Source: Candidatus Sumerlaeota bacterium
GTDB lineage: Bacteria > Sumerlaeota > Sumerlaeia > MWCT01
Assembly: GCA_026398545.1 (NCBI GenBank)
Contig: JAPLSR010000267.1
Coordinates: 1-33,292, forward strand
Length of the DNA: 33,292 nucleotides
Direction of reading: 5' to 3'
Shown here: positions 23,366 through 32,743 of the stretch, piece after piece
Position numbering within the stretch: the first letter of the stretch is position 1
How the letters are laid out: every line of letters starts with the position of its first letter
Made by a program: the position numbers and the translations under genes
Notes under the pieces: model-generated
What the model saw: only the letters and a program-made list of their open reading frames with translations
Database searches by the model: none
What the model was told of the DNA's origin: nothing

Positions 23366-24577
23366 GTGAATATGAGCAAAACGAAGGGGATTGTGGTTGC
23401 ATTTTTTATTATTGCTGTGCTGGTGGCATTGTCAGTGGGGGGGGCTTATCTTGTGACTGCCGCAAGGCAGAAAAAGGCGATGAATGAGCTCCAGAACGCC
23501 AAAGACCTCCTCGCCAACCAGAAGACGGAAGTCGCTTTCAAACTCCTGAAGGAACATATTGTCAGGTATCCAAAAGGTCCCACAACGGCGGAAGCCCTTT
23601 TCCTGTTGGGAAAAATCCAGCTTGACGAGAAGCCCGATTCCCCCGATGCCATCGCCCTCTTTGAGCGCATCCTCAATGATTTCCCCAATTCACCTTACTC
23701 CGGACAGGCGATGTATTACAAGACCCTCAGCCTGCTCAATGAGCGACCCTTCAAGGAGGAGACCATAACCATTTTTGAGCAATTGACTAAAAATCCGGAG
23801 AGGAATAAGCAGGCGGCGTCTGTGGCGGAGTTCGGGCTTGCACTCGATGAACTTGATTCAAGAAACCCCTCTCAGGCAAAATCCAGAATGGATGCACTCC
23901 TTGAGCGCACTATCCCCAATGAACTTTGCTCACGCATCGAGGATGCCCTTGGCGAACTCAATCTCCGCATGCTCTTTTCCCAGGAGTTGTATGGCGATGA
24001 CCAGACACATGAGATGAAAACGGGTGAATACCTTTATAATCTTGCCAGGAAATACCACGTCACTCTGGAGCTCCTGATGAAAGCCAATAATATAACCGAC
24101 CCCAAACGGATGCAGACCGGGCAGAAGCTCAAGGTCCCCAAGGTCTCCTTCAGTATTGTTGTGGATAAAAATACAAACACCCTTACACTCCTTAACGATG
24201 GCAAATTCTTCAAGAAATACCGCGTGAGGACGGGCGCTTATGAAAACCAGACCCCCGTCGGGGAGTATAAAATCCAGAACAAAAAGATTAACCCCGCATG
24301 GGTGAATCCGCGCACACTCAAGATGTATAAGGGTGGTGACCCGGAAAATGAACTGGGCAACCGCTGGTTGTCCTTCAAGGATGACAGGCTTGGCATTCAT
24401 GGCACCATCAAGCCTGAGACAATCGGTTATTATTCTTCCTATGGCTGCATCGGGATGTACAAGGCGGAAGTTGAAGAACTTTACGACCTCATCACTGTGG
24501 GGACTCCCCTCAAGATTGTGGGGCAGATGAATCCCAAGATTGTCGAAAAATCCAAGGCGCTCGGGTTCAGAGATTGA
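23366..24577 (+). CDS. TPR-LysM-YkuD L,D-transpeptidase
   Basis: The 403-residue protein has an N-terminal membrane anchor (about 9-32), TPR/outer-membrane-lipoprotein-like repeats (40-205), a LysM peptidoglycan-binding module (218-258, GEYLYNLARKYHV...GQKLKVPK) and a YkuD catalytic domain (262-386). Catalytic His is in GIHGTIKP (H345) and Cys in SSYGCIGM (C361). The family motif is usually SHGCIRM; here His and Arg are Tyr359 and Gly363. The enzyme should form 3-3 cross-links in the periplasm or attach proteins to the wall. The GTG at 23366 and the ATG at 23372 are both possible starts, with AAGGGG upstream. kdsB follows after 66 bp. Confidence 0.92.
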   Translation: MNMSKTKGIVVAFFIIAVLVALSVGGAYLVTAARQKKAMNELQNAKDLLANQKTEVAFKLLKEHIVRYPKGPTTAEALFLLGKIQLDEKPDSPDAIALFERILNDFPNSPYSGQAMYYKTLSLLNERPFKEETITIFEQLTKNPERNKQAASVAEFGLALDELDSRNPSQAKSRMDALLERTIPNELCSRIEDALGELNLRMLFSQELYGDDQTHEMKTGEYLYNLARKYHVTLELLMKANNITDPKRMQTGQKLKVPKVSFSIVVDKNTNTLTLLNDGKFFKKYRVRTGAYENQTPVGEYKIQNKKINPAWVNPRTLKMYKGGDPENELGNRWLSFKDDRLGIHGTIKPETIGYYSSYGCIGMYKAEVEELYDLITVGTPLKIVGQMNPKIVEKSKALGFRD

Positions 24578-24643
24578 GGATTTGGAACGGATGCACATTC
24601 TGGAGTGTGACACAATATCCCTATACCTGATGGTTGACTCTTT

Positions 24644-25444
24644 ATGAATGATATGAGAATCATCTGTATCATACCTGCGCGTTACGCCTCAACCCGTTTT
24701 CCGGGGAAACCGCTTGCCCCGCTTTGCGGCAAGCCCATGATTCAGTGGGTTTATGAGTGCGCAAGGTCGGCGCGCATGGTCCAGAAGGCTTATGTCGCAA
24801 CGGATGACCGCCGCATCCATGATGCCGTCAGCGCCTTTGGCGGTAACGCCGTGATGACTTCCGGCAATTATCAGTCCGGCACTGACCGCATTGCGGATGT
24901 GGTGAAGAATATGGAGTGTGACATTGTTGTGAATCTCCAGGGGGATGAACCTGCCATGAACCCCGAGACCATCGACCTTGCGGTGAAGGCGCTCATTAGC
25001 GACCCCGTATGTGACATCTCCACCGCCATGGTCAGGATAAGGGATGAAAATATTTATCTCTCGCCAAATGTTGTAAAGGTGGTCTGTTCCCTTGACGGAC
25101 AGGCTTTATATTTTTCCCGTTCCCCGATTCCCTCCCGCGCACGTGCCGGAGGAAAGACGGAATATGAGCGCTTCTTCGGATACAAACACCTTGGACTTTA
25201 TGTTTACCGGAAGGACGCCCTTCTATCATTTCCCACCCTGCAACCCACATTTCTTGAAAAACTGGAATGTCTGGAGCAACTTCGCTTCCTTGAATATCAT
25301 TACAAAATCAAGGTGGTGGAAACCCCTCACGACTCCATCGGTGTGGACACTCCGGAAGACCTGAAGGCGCTGGAGGCGCGCATAAAAGGCGGATGCGGGG
25401 ATGATGTGTGCGGACAGGGAAGAAAGGTTTCATCGCATGATTGA
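24644..25444 (+). CDS. kdsB: CMP-3-deoxy-D-manno-octulosonate cytidylyltransferase
   Basis: The 266-residue enzyme activates Kdo with CTP for lipopolysaccharide inner-core synthesis. It contains IPARYASTRFPGKPLAPLCG at the nucleotide-binding end, VVNLQGDEPAMNPETID, HLGLYVYRKDALLSF and LEQLRFLE, all standard for KdsB. A second ATG three codons inside (24653) is equally possible. The C-terminus is about 15 residues longer than usual and Gly/Cys-containing. pyrG, which makes its substrate CTP, begins nine bases after its stop, so co-expression makes metabolic sense. Confidence 0.96.
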   Translation: MNDMRIICIIPARYASTRFPGKPLAPLCGKPMIQWVYECARSARMVQKAYVATDDRRIHDAVSAFGGNAVMTSGNYQSGTDRIADVVKNMECDIVVNLQGDEPAMNPETIDLAVKALISDPVCDISTAMVRIRDENIYLSPNVVKVVCSLDGQALYFSRSPIPSRARAGGKTEYERFFGYKHLGLYVYRKDALLSFPTLQPTFLEKLECLEQLRFLEYHYKIKVVETPHDSIGVDTPEDLKALEARIKGGCGDDVCGQGRKVSSHD

Positions 25445-25453
25445 GGTTGTTCC

Positions 25454-27061
25454 ATGATGAAATATATTTTTATAACGGGCGGTGTGGTTTCATCTCTGGG
25501 CAAGGGAATCTGCACCGCCTCCATTGGATGCCTTCTTGAGGCGCGAGGGTTCAAGGTCACCATGCTGAAGTTTGACCCTTACATCAATGTGGACCCCGGC
25601 ACCATGAGCCCGTTTCAACATGGTGAGGTCTTTGTCACCGATGACGGTGCGGAGACAGACCTTGACCTTGGTCATTATGAGCGCTTCACCTCTGCCATTA
25701 TGAGTCAGAATAATAATGTCACCACGGGTCAGATTTACAGCTCAGTCATTGCCAAGGAGCGCAGGGGTGAATACCTTGGGCGCACCGTTCAGGTGGTTCC
25801 GCACATCACAGATGAAATCAAATCGCGCATTTATATGCTTGGGAAGAAGTTGAATGTGGATGTAGTCCTGACTGAGGTTGGCGGCACTGTGGGCGATATT
25901 GAAGGATTACCGTTTCTGGAGGCTATCAGGCAGATTCCCTTTGAGGTCGGGCGGGAGAATTGTCTTTACGTCCATCTCACACTGGTTCCCATGATTCATG
26001 CGGCTGGTGAGATGAAAACCAAGCCCACACAGCATAGTGTCAAGGAGCTTCGGGAGATAGGCATTCAGCCCGACCTTCTGGTATGTCGCACGGAGAAGCG
26101 CTTCAGTGAGGCTGCGCGCGATAAGATTGCACTCTTCTGCAATGTCAGCAGGGATGCCGTCTTTCAGGCGCTTGACCTGGGGGAAATCTATGAGATTCCC
26201 CTCATGTTCCATGAGCAAAATCTTGACGATATCATAGTAAAAAGGCTTGGACTTCAGGGGAATCCTCCCGACCTTGCCTCCTGGAGGGAGATGGTCGAGC
26301 GCGCAAAGAATCGCACAGAGCGCATCCCGATTGGCGTCGTGGGGAAATATATTGAACTCCAGGATTCCTACAAGAGCATCTATGAAGCGCTTCGCCACGC
26401 CGGATTTGCCAATAATGTGATAGTTGAGTTGGTCAAGATTGATGCCGAATCCCTGAATGGAGACATACTTGAGGAGACGCTCAACAAGGTTGCGGGGATT
26501 CTGATACCGGGCGGGTTTGGCATCCGTGGGATTGAGGGCAAAATCAGGGCGGCACGCTACAGCAGGGAGAAAAAGATACCGTTTTTCGGCATCTGCCTCG
26601 GGATGCAGTGCGCACTGATAGAATTTGCCCGCAATGTCTGCCTGCTGGAGCGCGCAAACAGTCTTGAGTTCGACCCTGAAACGCCCAATCCTGTGGTCTC
26701 AATGATGGAGGAGCAGAAAAAGATTATAAATCTGGGCGGCACGATGCGCCTGGGAGCCTTTCCCTGCATTCTCAGGGAGGGGACATTTGCCGCCGCGGCT
26801 TATGGAGGTCCACAGATAATCTCCGAGCGGCACCGCCATCGCTTTGAGCTGAATAATAAATATTTGAGTCTCTTTGAGGAAAAGGGGCTGCGTGTGGCGG
26901 GGCTGTTTGGTGAGAGTAATCTTGTGGAGATTATTGAACTCGCAGACCATCCCTGGTTTGTGGGCGTCCAGTTTCATCCGGAGTTCAAGTCCCGACCGCT
27001 TGCCCCCCATCCATTATTCAGAGACTTTATACTGGCGGCGATGGTGAACAGGAGAAGTTGA
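25454..27061 (+). CDS. pyrG: CTP synthase
   Basis: A complete 535-residue CTP synthase converts UTP to CTP with glutamine. The synthetase domain begins MKYIFITGGVVSSLGKGIC and contains DPYINVDPGTMSPFQHGEVF and EVGGTVGDIE. The class I amidotransferase domain shows FFGICLGMQCALIEF (nucleophile Cys) and VQFHPEFKSRP (His and Glu). GAGG lies a short distance before two adjacent ATG codons. No frameshift or missing motif. Last of the L,D-transpeptidase, kdsB and pyrG run. Confidence 0.98.
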   Translation: MMKYIFITGGVVSSLGKGICTASIGCLLEARGFKVTMLKFDPYINVDPGTMSPFQHGEVFVTDDGAETDLDLGHYERFTSAIMSQNNNVTTGQIYSSVIAKERRGEYLGRTVQVVPHITDEIKSRIYMLGKKLNVDVVLTEVGGTVGDIEGLPFLEAIRQIPFEVGRENCLYVHLTLVPMIHAAGEMKTKPTQHSVKELREIGIQPDLLVCRTEKRFSEAARDKIALFCNVSRDAVFQALDLGEIYEIPLMFHEQNLDDIIVKRLGLQGNPPDLASWREMVERAKNRTERIPIGVVGKYIELQDSYKSIYEALRHAGFANNVIVELVKIDAESLNGDILEETLNKVAGILIPGGFGIRGIEGKIRAARYSREKKIPFFGICLGMQCALIEFARNVCLLERANSLEFDPETPNPVVSMMEEQKKIINLGGTMRLGAFPCILREGTFAAAAYGGPQIISERHRHRFELNNKYLSLFEEKGLRVAGLFGESNLVEIIELADHPWFVGVQFHPEFKSRPLAPHPLFRDFILAAMVNRRS

Positions 27062-27081
27062 AGAAGGCATGTAACAAACTA

Positions 27082-27109
27082 TTGACAGTCATGCCGGTGG
27101 TTGTTTAAA
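27082..27109 (+). promoter_or_regulatory. Candidate promoter for the FlgT-like gene
   Basis: TTGACA (27082-27087) and TTTAAA (27104-27109) are 16 bases apart. If used, it leaves an untranslated leader of about 100 bases carrying the CTCAAAT repeats. Confidence 0.35.
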
Positions 27110-27171
27110 TTTATACTGAATTTGAGGGTTGAGCAATTTTTTTATCCGGTCATTTCCTAAATGAGCAAATA

Positions 27172-27195
27172 CTCAAATCCTCAAATTCTCAAATC
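27172..27195 (+). repeat. Three tandem 8-bp CTCAAATC/T units
   Basis: CTCAAATC, CTCAAATT and CTCAAATC follow each other directly, ending about 18 bases before the next start codon. Short and possibly without function. Confidence 0.7.
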
Positions 27196-27213
27196 TCAGG
27201 TGAGGGGTTACAC

Positions 27214-28341
27214 ATGATGCGATGGATTGTCCTTCTGGGCGGTGTCCTTATTCTGCTTTTTGCTCAGGCGTATGCAAGGGATATGAAGCCACTCGAAGGT
27301 GGCGACCTGATTGTTATGGAGCGTGAGATGGATGCCCCCAGTCGCCAGGAGGGGATGGATATCGCCGCACGGGATGCCGTACAGAGTTGTGTTGGTCGGG
27401 TCTATTATTCCGAGCAGATTGTCATAGCCCGTCCGCTGCTTGAAAAATATATCGATAGTTATTACAAGAAATATATCTTTACCGTTGTTGTGGATTCTCA
27501 AAAGCAGATTGGTGACAGAATTCATCTCACACTGAAGGTTTTTGTCAACTATACCCGGCTTCTCAAGGACCTTGAGGAGAAACGATTTTTCTTCAGACCG
27601 AATGTGCGTCCCCTGTTTATTGTCTTTCTAAAGGAGACGTTGGATAATGAGTCAGCCACATATAAGGATGGATGGGAGACTGTCCGCAGCTCCTGGAGAG
27701 ACCTCACAGGTCAGCGCCTGCCGGAGACTGAAATAACCGCCCCAATGTCCAATGTGAATGTGGTGGGCCCCCCCTCCCTGCTGGCAGAGGCAATCAGGAG
27801 CGCACAGAAAAACGGCGCGGAGATTATCATCACCGGTGAGTCATCCACGGTGCGTGAAAAGAGGGAGGAAATATATTACGACACTTATGCCTTTTATCGC
27901 ACCAATGTTACCCTGAAAATCATTCGTGCCGATACGGGGAGTATTCTGGATGAGGCAACGGCGACCAGCCTTGCCGGCAGCACCATGCAGAGCCAGGCAA
28001 TAAATCTCTCCATCGTCAACGCTGTCAGAAAGGCGGTTTTCCAGCTGGCGGAATATTATCAGAGTAACTGGGACAAAATTGTCCGCAACAAAGGAGATTA
28101 TCTCCTGATGTTCACCGGCGTCTCCGATGAAAAACTGGAACTGATTAAAAAGAGACTTTCCTCCCTTGATGAATCGGCGGCGGTATATGTCAAAAGCTTT
28201 TATGCCGATACGGCGGTTGTGAACCTCGTTTATAAAGGGAACCGTCAACTGCTCAAGGATGCCATCGAAGGCTCATCCTATCCACGGATGCATATCATCA
28301 AGGAGGAAGGCAGCAATTTCGAAGTGCAGATAAAGAATTGA
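27214..28341 (+). CDS. Secreted FlgT-like protein of unknown function
   Basis: The 375-residue protein has a clear signal peptide (about 1-21, ending QAYA). The mature N-terminus, GMDIAARDAVQSCVGRVYYSE and HLTLKVFVNYTRLLKDL, resembles the N-terminal domain of FlgT and related lipoproteins in which a conserved Ala/Arg helix packs on a sheet. The middle (SLLAEAIRSAQKNGAEIIITG, TLKIIRADTGSILDEATAT) resembles the CsgG/FlgT-type middle domain. No lipobox Cys follows the signal, so it is probably periplasmic. No flagellar gene is nearby, so a flagellar role is not assumed. The start has AGGTGAGG upstream. It converges with panC, eight bases apart. Confidence 0.72.
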   Translation: MMRWIVLLGGVLILLFAQAYARDMKPLEGGDLIVMEREMDAPSRQEGMDIAARDAVQSCVGRVYYSEQIVIARPLLEKYIDSYYKKYIFTVVVDSQKQIGDRIHLTLKVFVNYTRLLKDLEEKRFFFRPNVRPLFIVFLKETLDNESATYKDGWETVRSSWRDLTGQRLPETEITAPMSNVNVVGPPSLLAEAIRSAQKNGAEIIITGESSTVREKREEIYYDTYAFYRTNVTLKIIRADTGSILDEATATSLAGSTMQSQAINLSIVNAVRKAVFQLAEYYQSNWDKIVRNKGDYLLMFTGVSDEKLELIKKRLSSLDESAAVYVKSFYADTAVVNLVYKGNRQLLKDAIEGSSYPRMHIIKEEGSNFEVQIKN

Positions 28342-28349
28342 ACAATTTC

Positions 28350-29077
28350 TCAGTATCTGATATTATCGATTAATCGCGTTTTGCCGAACCGGGCGGCAAT
28401 GGCGATGAGTGTATCATCCTTTTTCACCATGTTCATGCCTTCAAGGCTTTCCATTGAGACAATCTCAACATAATCAATACGTCCGTGTTTTGTCTTTTCA
28501 ATCTCGCCGCGGATGAATTGTTTCAAGATTGCGGCGTCAGTTATGCCCTCTTTAATAATCATGCGTTTTGCCTGAGATAGTGAGCGGGAGAGGATGATCG
28601 CCTCCTCCTTTTCCTCCGGCGTCAGATATATGTTGCGCGAGCTCATGGCGAGTCCGGTTGCACAATGTTGAACAATTTCAGCACAATAGTGGCGACGCCG
28701 CGGAAGTGGGTCGGGCGCGTGGCACCGCAGAGAATATTCCCCCAGCCCTCCACCTCAACATAGGTGCGGCAGCCCTCCGGATACATGTCATTTTTATCCG
28801 GCGCGAACATGACATCCACCGACACGCCTTCCGCCATGCGGCAGTCCCGTTCAAAATCGCGCGGATATGCGGCGAAGTCCTCACCGGGCGCAAATTGGGT
28901 TGGATTGACAAAATTGCTGACAACCACAAGGTCGGCGTGTTTGCGGGCAAGACGCATGAGGGAAAGGTGCCCTTCGTGCAGAAATCCCATCGTTGGCACA
29001 AGTCCGATGCGCTGTCCCTTTCGTTTTGCCGAGAGGGCGAATTTCTGCATCCCGGATGGATTTCTGATAATTTCCAT
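28350..29077 (-). pseudogene. panC: Pantothenate synthetase, broken by an internal deletion
   Basis: Two overlapping frames together make PanC. The N-terminal part has GLVPTMGFLHEGHLSLMRLA, VVSNFVNPTQF, THFRGVATIVLKLFNIVQPD and then SP and a stop at 28643. The C-terminal part starts MSSRNIYLTPEEKEEA at 28646. In intact PanC about 38 residues lie between the QPD and the D-G-L-A-x-SSRN segment, including the KD(x)QQ region that contacts substrates. At the junction GGAC ends the first part and is also expected just before the second, so a roughly 118-bp deletion between GGAC copies fits. The deletion is not a multiple of three, hence the frame break. The start is put at ATG 29077 behind AAAGGCGG; a GTG at 29110 is possible. 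Confidence 0.88.
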
Positions 29078-29155
29078 GTTTTTACCGCCTTTTCGTGAAT
29101 CAGGCTTCACACATGGTTAATTCTAAAATCTTTTTTTGAATGAACGGGCTCTATT

Positions 29156-30877
29156 TTAATGCTGCACCTGCGCCGCCGTTGCGGGTCTATTCAGCCGCTC
29201 CCATTCGGCAGGTGTCTTATAAAGCGGGAATAGAACGGACATGAGGAACAGCCCGATGAATATCATCACCCAGATATACACGAGAAGCTTTTTAGTGAGC
29301 TTGATTACATCCTCATTGATGTAGTTGGCAATCCAGACGTTGTGGGTATTTGTGGGGTCGCAGACGCCCTGCATGGCGCCCGTTGTAATGAAGATACCCA
29401 TGACTGCTGCGGCGGAAAGGGGACTCTGGTTGTAAATCAGCATCGCCAACCCCAGTCCGAGTCCGTAAAGGTTCAAAGGTCCGCGATAGAGCGCCAGAGG
29501 CGCGCACAGACCAAAGACCATGATGTAAGGGAGACGGGTCGAGGGAATTATGGAGCGTATCAGCGGTTCCAGATAATGGCTCACAGCCGGATGTTTGACG
29601 GCATTCAAGAGCATTCCGATTCCTATCATGAGAAGGACGGCGGGCATGACACTTTCAGCGCCCTCAATCATGGACTTTGTCAGCACCTTGATATTATTCC
29701 CGTCCTTTTCCCATGTGGTCACAAGGCAGAAAATAATGCCGGCAATAAAGGCGGGGATGAATTCCCACGCGCCGATGTATGTGTCCCAGAAGTTCGCCGC
29801 CTTCGAAAGAACACCAATCACCGCATCCAGCCAGTAAGACCACCCGCTAATCCACTGCGTCAGGTCTATAAAGGTCTTGAATCTGAACACCAGCAGGATG
29901 GGAATGATGGGTGAGAGGAGGGCGACAGGATGAACCTTTTTCCACTCCTCGCCGGTCTCAGTGGCGGCGACCGAAAAGTAGCGGCGGCGACGCCTCCCGC
30001 GTGTATTAAGAATAATGAAAAGGCAACCTGTCCCCAGATAAAGCACAATCATGACCAGCGCCGCAAGCTGTATCTTGCCCGTTCCCACGCTGAGGGATGC
30101 CTGATAAAGCGCCCAGTTCCCCGGATTGAAAGAACCGCCGGCGCACAGCCCGAGCAGAATCACGCCGCCCGCCACAAGTGGCTCAATCCCCAGTGACATC
30201 ATGATTGGTAGGATGATGGTTCCTATCATGATGATTGCACCCAATCCGCCAAGGGTGGTGAATAAAAGGAAACAGACAAACATCATAACGATAGCCACAA
30301 TGACGGGATTGTCACCCGCCAGTTCTGCGGCATACCTGATAAATGTCTCCGCAATCTTCTTGTCCTTCACAAGGATTGCAAGCATTCCTCCGAACATTGC
30401 CACGGTATAAGCCGAGTGAAGGAAAAGCGCCCCATCGCCCAGGATGTCTTTGATTACAACCTTAGTGCTGAGGCATGCAAAAATCTGCCCGAGGATGGAA
30501 AAACTCATAATCCTCTCCAGACCCCGGAAATTGATGATAAGGATGGCAAGAAGGGCAAGGAGCGCACCCAGAATTGCACCGCTGACAGACATCTTCTTCC
30601 GGGATGCAAGGAGAACCAGCGCTGACACAATCACAAGCCATAAAGCCTTGCTCCACAGTAAAAATACAAAGGCTTCCTCCCCCATGAATTTCATGAGGAG
30701 ATAAAACATCTCCACATACCGCACAGTTCCGATGATGGCGAAGAGAAATGCCATGAGGGGGAGCGCAAGGAGGGCTGCAATCTTTCGCGTGTACATCCCC
30801 GTCATCATGGCAAGGAACACAAATAGCATCAAAAGACCGGGTAAATATTCCGTTATAAATGTGACAAACATATTCAT
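29156..30877 (-). CDS. Ion-transporter-superfamily permease (organic anion type), 573 aa
   Basis: A very hydrophobic protein with some 14 membrane segments in two halves, divided by a charged cytoplasmic loop around RGRRRRRYFSVAATETGEEW. The first half has GGLGAIIMIGTIILPIMMSLG and LCAGGSFNPGNWALYQ; the second has APLALYRGPLNLYGLG and GVCDPTNTHNVWIANY. The paired re-entrant-like loops rich in Gly, Pro and Asn suit the IT superfamily (GntP, DcuC and citrate transporters). The substrate cannot be stated. It is 45 bp upstream of panC on the same strand. The ATG at 30877 has AGGAG near it. Confidence 0.75.
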   Translation of the reverse strand: MNMFVTFITEYLPGLLMLFVFLAMMTGMYTRKIAALLALPLMAFLFAIIGTVRYVEMFYLLMKFMGEEAFVFLLWSKALWLVIVSALVLLASRKKMSVSGAILGALLALLAILIINFRGLERIMSFSILGQIFACLSTKVVIKDILGDGALFLHSAYTVAMFGGMLAILVKDKKIAETFIRYAAELAGDNPVIVAIVMMFVCFLLFTTLGGLGAIIMIGTIILPIMMSLGIEPLVAGGVILLGLCAGGSFNPGNWALYQASLSVGTGKIQLAALVMIVLYLGTGCLFIILNTRGRRRRRYFSVAATETGEEWKKVHPVALLSPIIPILLVFRFKTFIDLTQWISGWSYWLDAVIGVLSKAANFWDTYIGAWEFIPAFIAGIIFCLVTTWEKDGNNIKVLTKSMIEGAESVMPAVLLMIGIGMLLNAVKHPAVSHYLEPLIRSIIPSTRLPYIMVFGLCAPLALYRGPLNLYGLGLGLAMLIYNQSPLSAAAVMGIFITTGAMQGVCDPTNTHNVWIANYINEDVIKLTKKLLVYIWVMIFIGLFLMSVLFPLYKTPAEWERLNRPATAAQVQH

Positions 30878-31020
30878 CTCCTGTCTTGATTAACGCATAT
30901 GTTAAAACGATTGAATGGAGAGGGAATATTTGTTGTCAATCCAGATTTTGCACTGACGGCATAACATGGAGCTGACAGGTGAAATTTTAAAATAAATTTT
31001 ATCCATTGTGAAAATAATCA

Positions 31021-31046
31021 GGGGAGGTCGCCCTGAAGACCTCCCC
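31021..31046 (-). terminator. Hairpin downstream of serA
   Basis: GGGGAGGTC (31021-31029) and GACCTCCCC (31038-31046) form a perfect nine-pair stem with an eight-base loop, about 37 bp past the serA stop. On the minus strand it is followed by TGATTATTTTCAC, AT-rich but without a strict T-run, so termination is probable but may be partial. Confidence 0.65.
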
Positions 31047-31082
31047 CATGAAAAATTGCCATGTGCAAATTTATGTTATGTC

Positions 31083-32669
31083 TCACACCTTGAAGAACTT
31101 GACGCTCAATACATCCTTGAGTTTGCCAATCTCCCGGATGATGTCACTGGTGATTTCCTGGTCGGTGTTGATAATGGTCATGGCATCCCCGAGAGGCTTT
31201 GAGCGTCCCCAGGTCATGTGGGCGATATTGACGGCGTGATTGCCGAGGATGGTCGCCACGGCGCCGATTATGCCCGGAACGTCCTTGTTCTTGATGACCA
31301 GCATATTGCCTTCGGGGAAGGCATTAAAGTGACGGTCGTTGAGGATGACAATCCTCGGCATATCCTTTGTGTAAAGGGTGCCGGAGACCTTGTGCCTCTC
31401 GCCGTTTTCCATCTCTGTCTCAACGGAAATCAGGTTGGCATACTGGTGGCTGGATGTGCTCTTGGATTCAATCAACTCGATGCCCCGCTCCTTTGCAAGG
31501 TTCATGGCATTGATGTAATTGACCGAGAGGTCGGTCACCGGTTCGAGGAATCCCTTGACCACGGCGGTTGTGAGCGGTGCGAGTGGATAATCGAGGATGC
31601 CACCGCTATACCAGCAGTTGATTTTGGAAACGCGGGAATCGGCGTAGCTGGAGGCGAATTTCCCCAGTCTTTCCGCCAAGTCCAGATATGGACGCATGGC
31701 GCGCAGGAGTTCCGGGTCGATGGACGGGGCATTCACAGCGTTGATGACCTCGCCGCCTTTCAGGTATGTGACAATTTGCACGGCAACCTGTAGTGCGACC
31801 TTTTCCTGCGCCTCCACCGTTGCGGCGCCCAGGTGTGGCGTGAGAAGTATCTTGTCGCACTTTCTAAGAGGGGAGTCCTCCGGCAGCGGCTCCGCTGAGA
31901 AGACATCCAGAGCCGCCCCTGCAATCCGTCCCTCATTAATTGCCTTCAGGAGGGCATGCTCATCAATGATTCCGCCGCGCGCGCAGTTAATAATCCTGCA
32001 GTTCTTCTTCATATACTTAAACTGCTCCTCGCCGATGATTCCCTTGGTTTTTTCCGTCAGCGGGGTGTGAATGGTGATAAAATCGGACTCCTTGATAATC
32101 TCCTCAAGCGTGGCGTTGACCATTCCCAGTTTCTGAATCTCCTCAGGGGAGACGCCCGGGTCAAAGCAGATAACGCGCATATCAAAGGCGAGTGCGCGCC
32201 TGGCGACAGCCTTCCCGATGCGTCCCAGTCCAATGACACCCAGGGTCTTGCCGTACAGCTCCACGCCGGTGAGGGCTTTCTTCTCCCACTTTCCCTCCTT
32301 CATGGTCTTATCCGCCCTTGCGATGTTGCGGGAGAGGTCCATGAGCATACTCATTGTGTGTTCGGCGGCGGAGATGGTGTTGCCATCCGGTGTGTTCATG
32401 ACGATAATGCCACGTCGGGTGGCGGCGGGGACATCGACGTTATCCACGCCAACGCCGGCACGTCCCACCACCTTTAAATTCTTTGCCTTTTCCAGAACGG
32501 ACGCCGGGACCTTTGCCCGGCTGCGCACCACAAGGGCATCAAATTCGGGAATAATCCCCGCCATCTCATCGGGTGTGATTTCAGGTTTATAGACGACCTC
32601 GAAATTCCCGCCGTCTTTCAGGATTTGCAATCCCTCATCGGCAATCTTATCCGCGACTAAAATCTTCAT
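31083..32669 (-). CDS. serA: D-3-phosphoglycerate dehydrogenase, long ACT form
   Basis: The 528-residue enzyme oxidises 3-phosphoglycerate to 3-phosphohydroxypyruvate, the first step of serine synthesis. Visible are GRAGVGVDNVDVPAATRRG, the NAD-binding GKTLGVIGLGRIGKAVARRA, the catalytic Arg in INCARGGIIDE, Glu after FSAEPLPED, and His in LLTPHLGAATVEAQ. Residues about 320-450 are the intervening (ASB) domain and the last 75 an ACT domain (MLVIKNKDVPGIIGAVATIL), which in this type can bind serine. GGAG precedes the ATG by eight bases. The aminotransferase gene lies 74 bp upstream on the same strand, giving a two-gene serine operon. Confidence 0.98.
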   Translation of the reverse strand: MKILVADKIADEGLQILKDGGNFEVVYKPEITPDEMAGIIPEFDALVVRSRAKVPASVLEKAKNLKVVGRAGVGVDNVDVPAATRRGIIVMNTPDGNTISAAEHTMSMLMDLSRNIARADKTMKEGKWEKKALTGVELYGKTLGVIGLGRIGKAVARRALAFDMRVICFDPGVSPEEIQKLGMVNATLEEIIKESDFITIHTPLTEKTKGIIGEEQFKYMKKNCRIINCARGGIIDEHALLKAINEGRIAGAALDVFSAEPLPEDSPLRKCDKILLTPHLGAATVEAQEKVALQVAVQIVTYLKGGEVINAVNAPSIDPELLRAMRPYLDLAERLGKFASSYADSRVSKINCWYSGGILDYPLAPLTTAVVKGFLEPVTDLSVNYINAMNLAKERGIELIESKSTSSHQYANLISVETEMENGERHKVSGTLYTKDMPRIVILNDRHFNAFPEGNMLVIKNKDVPGIIGAVATILGNHAVNIAHMTWGRSKPLGDAMTIINTDQEITSDIIREIGKLKDVLSVKFFKV

Positions 32670-32743
32670 AATTCCCGCTCCTTTATAATAAAATCACAAG
32701 GGTTTTAAAGTCATCAATGATTGTCAGCATGGTGGGAATCCTT

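Noticed and set aside
28350..28646. C-terminal PanC frame as an independent gene
   Set aside because: It begins exactly at an internal conserved MSSRN of PanC and lacks the HxGH half. It is part of a broken gene.
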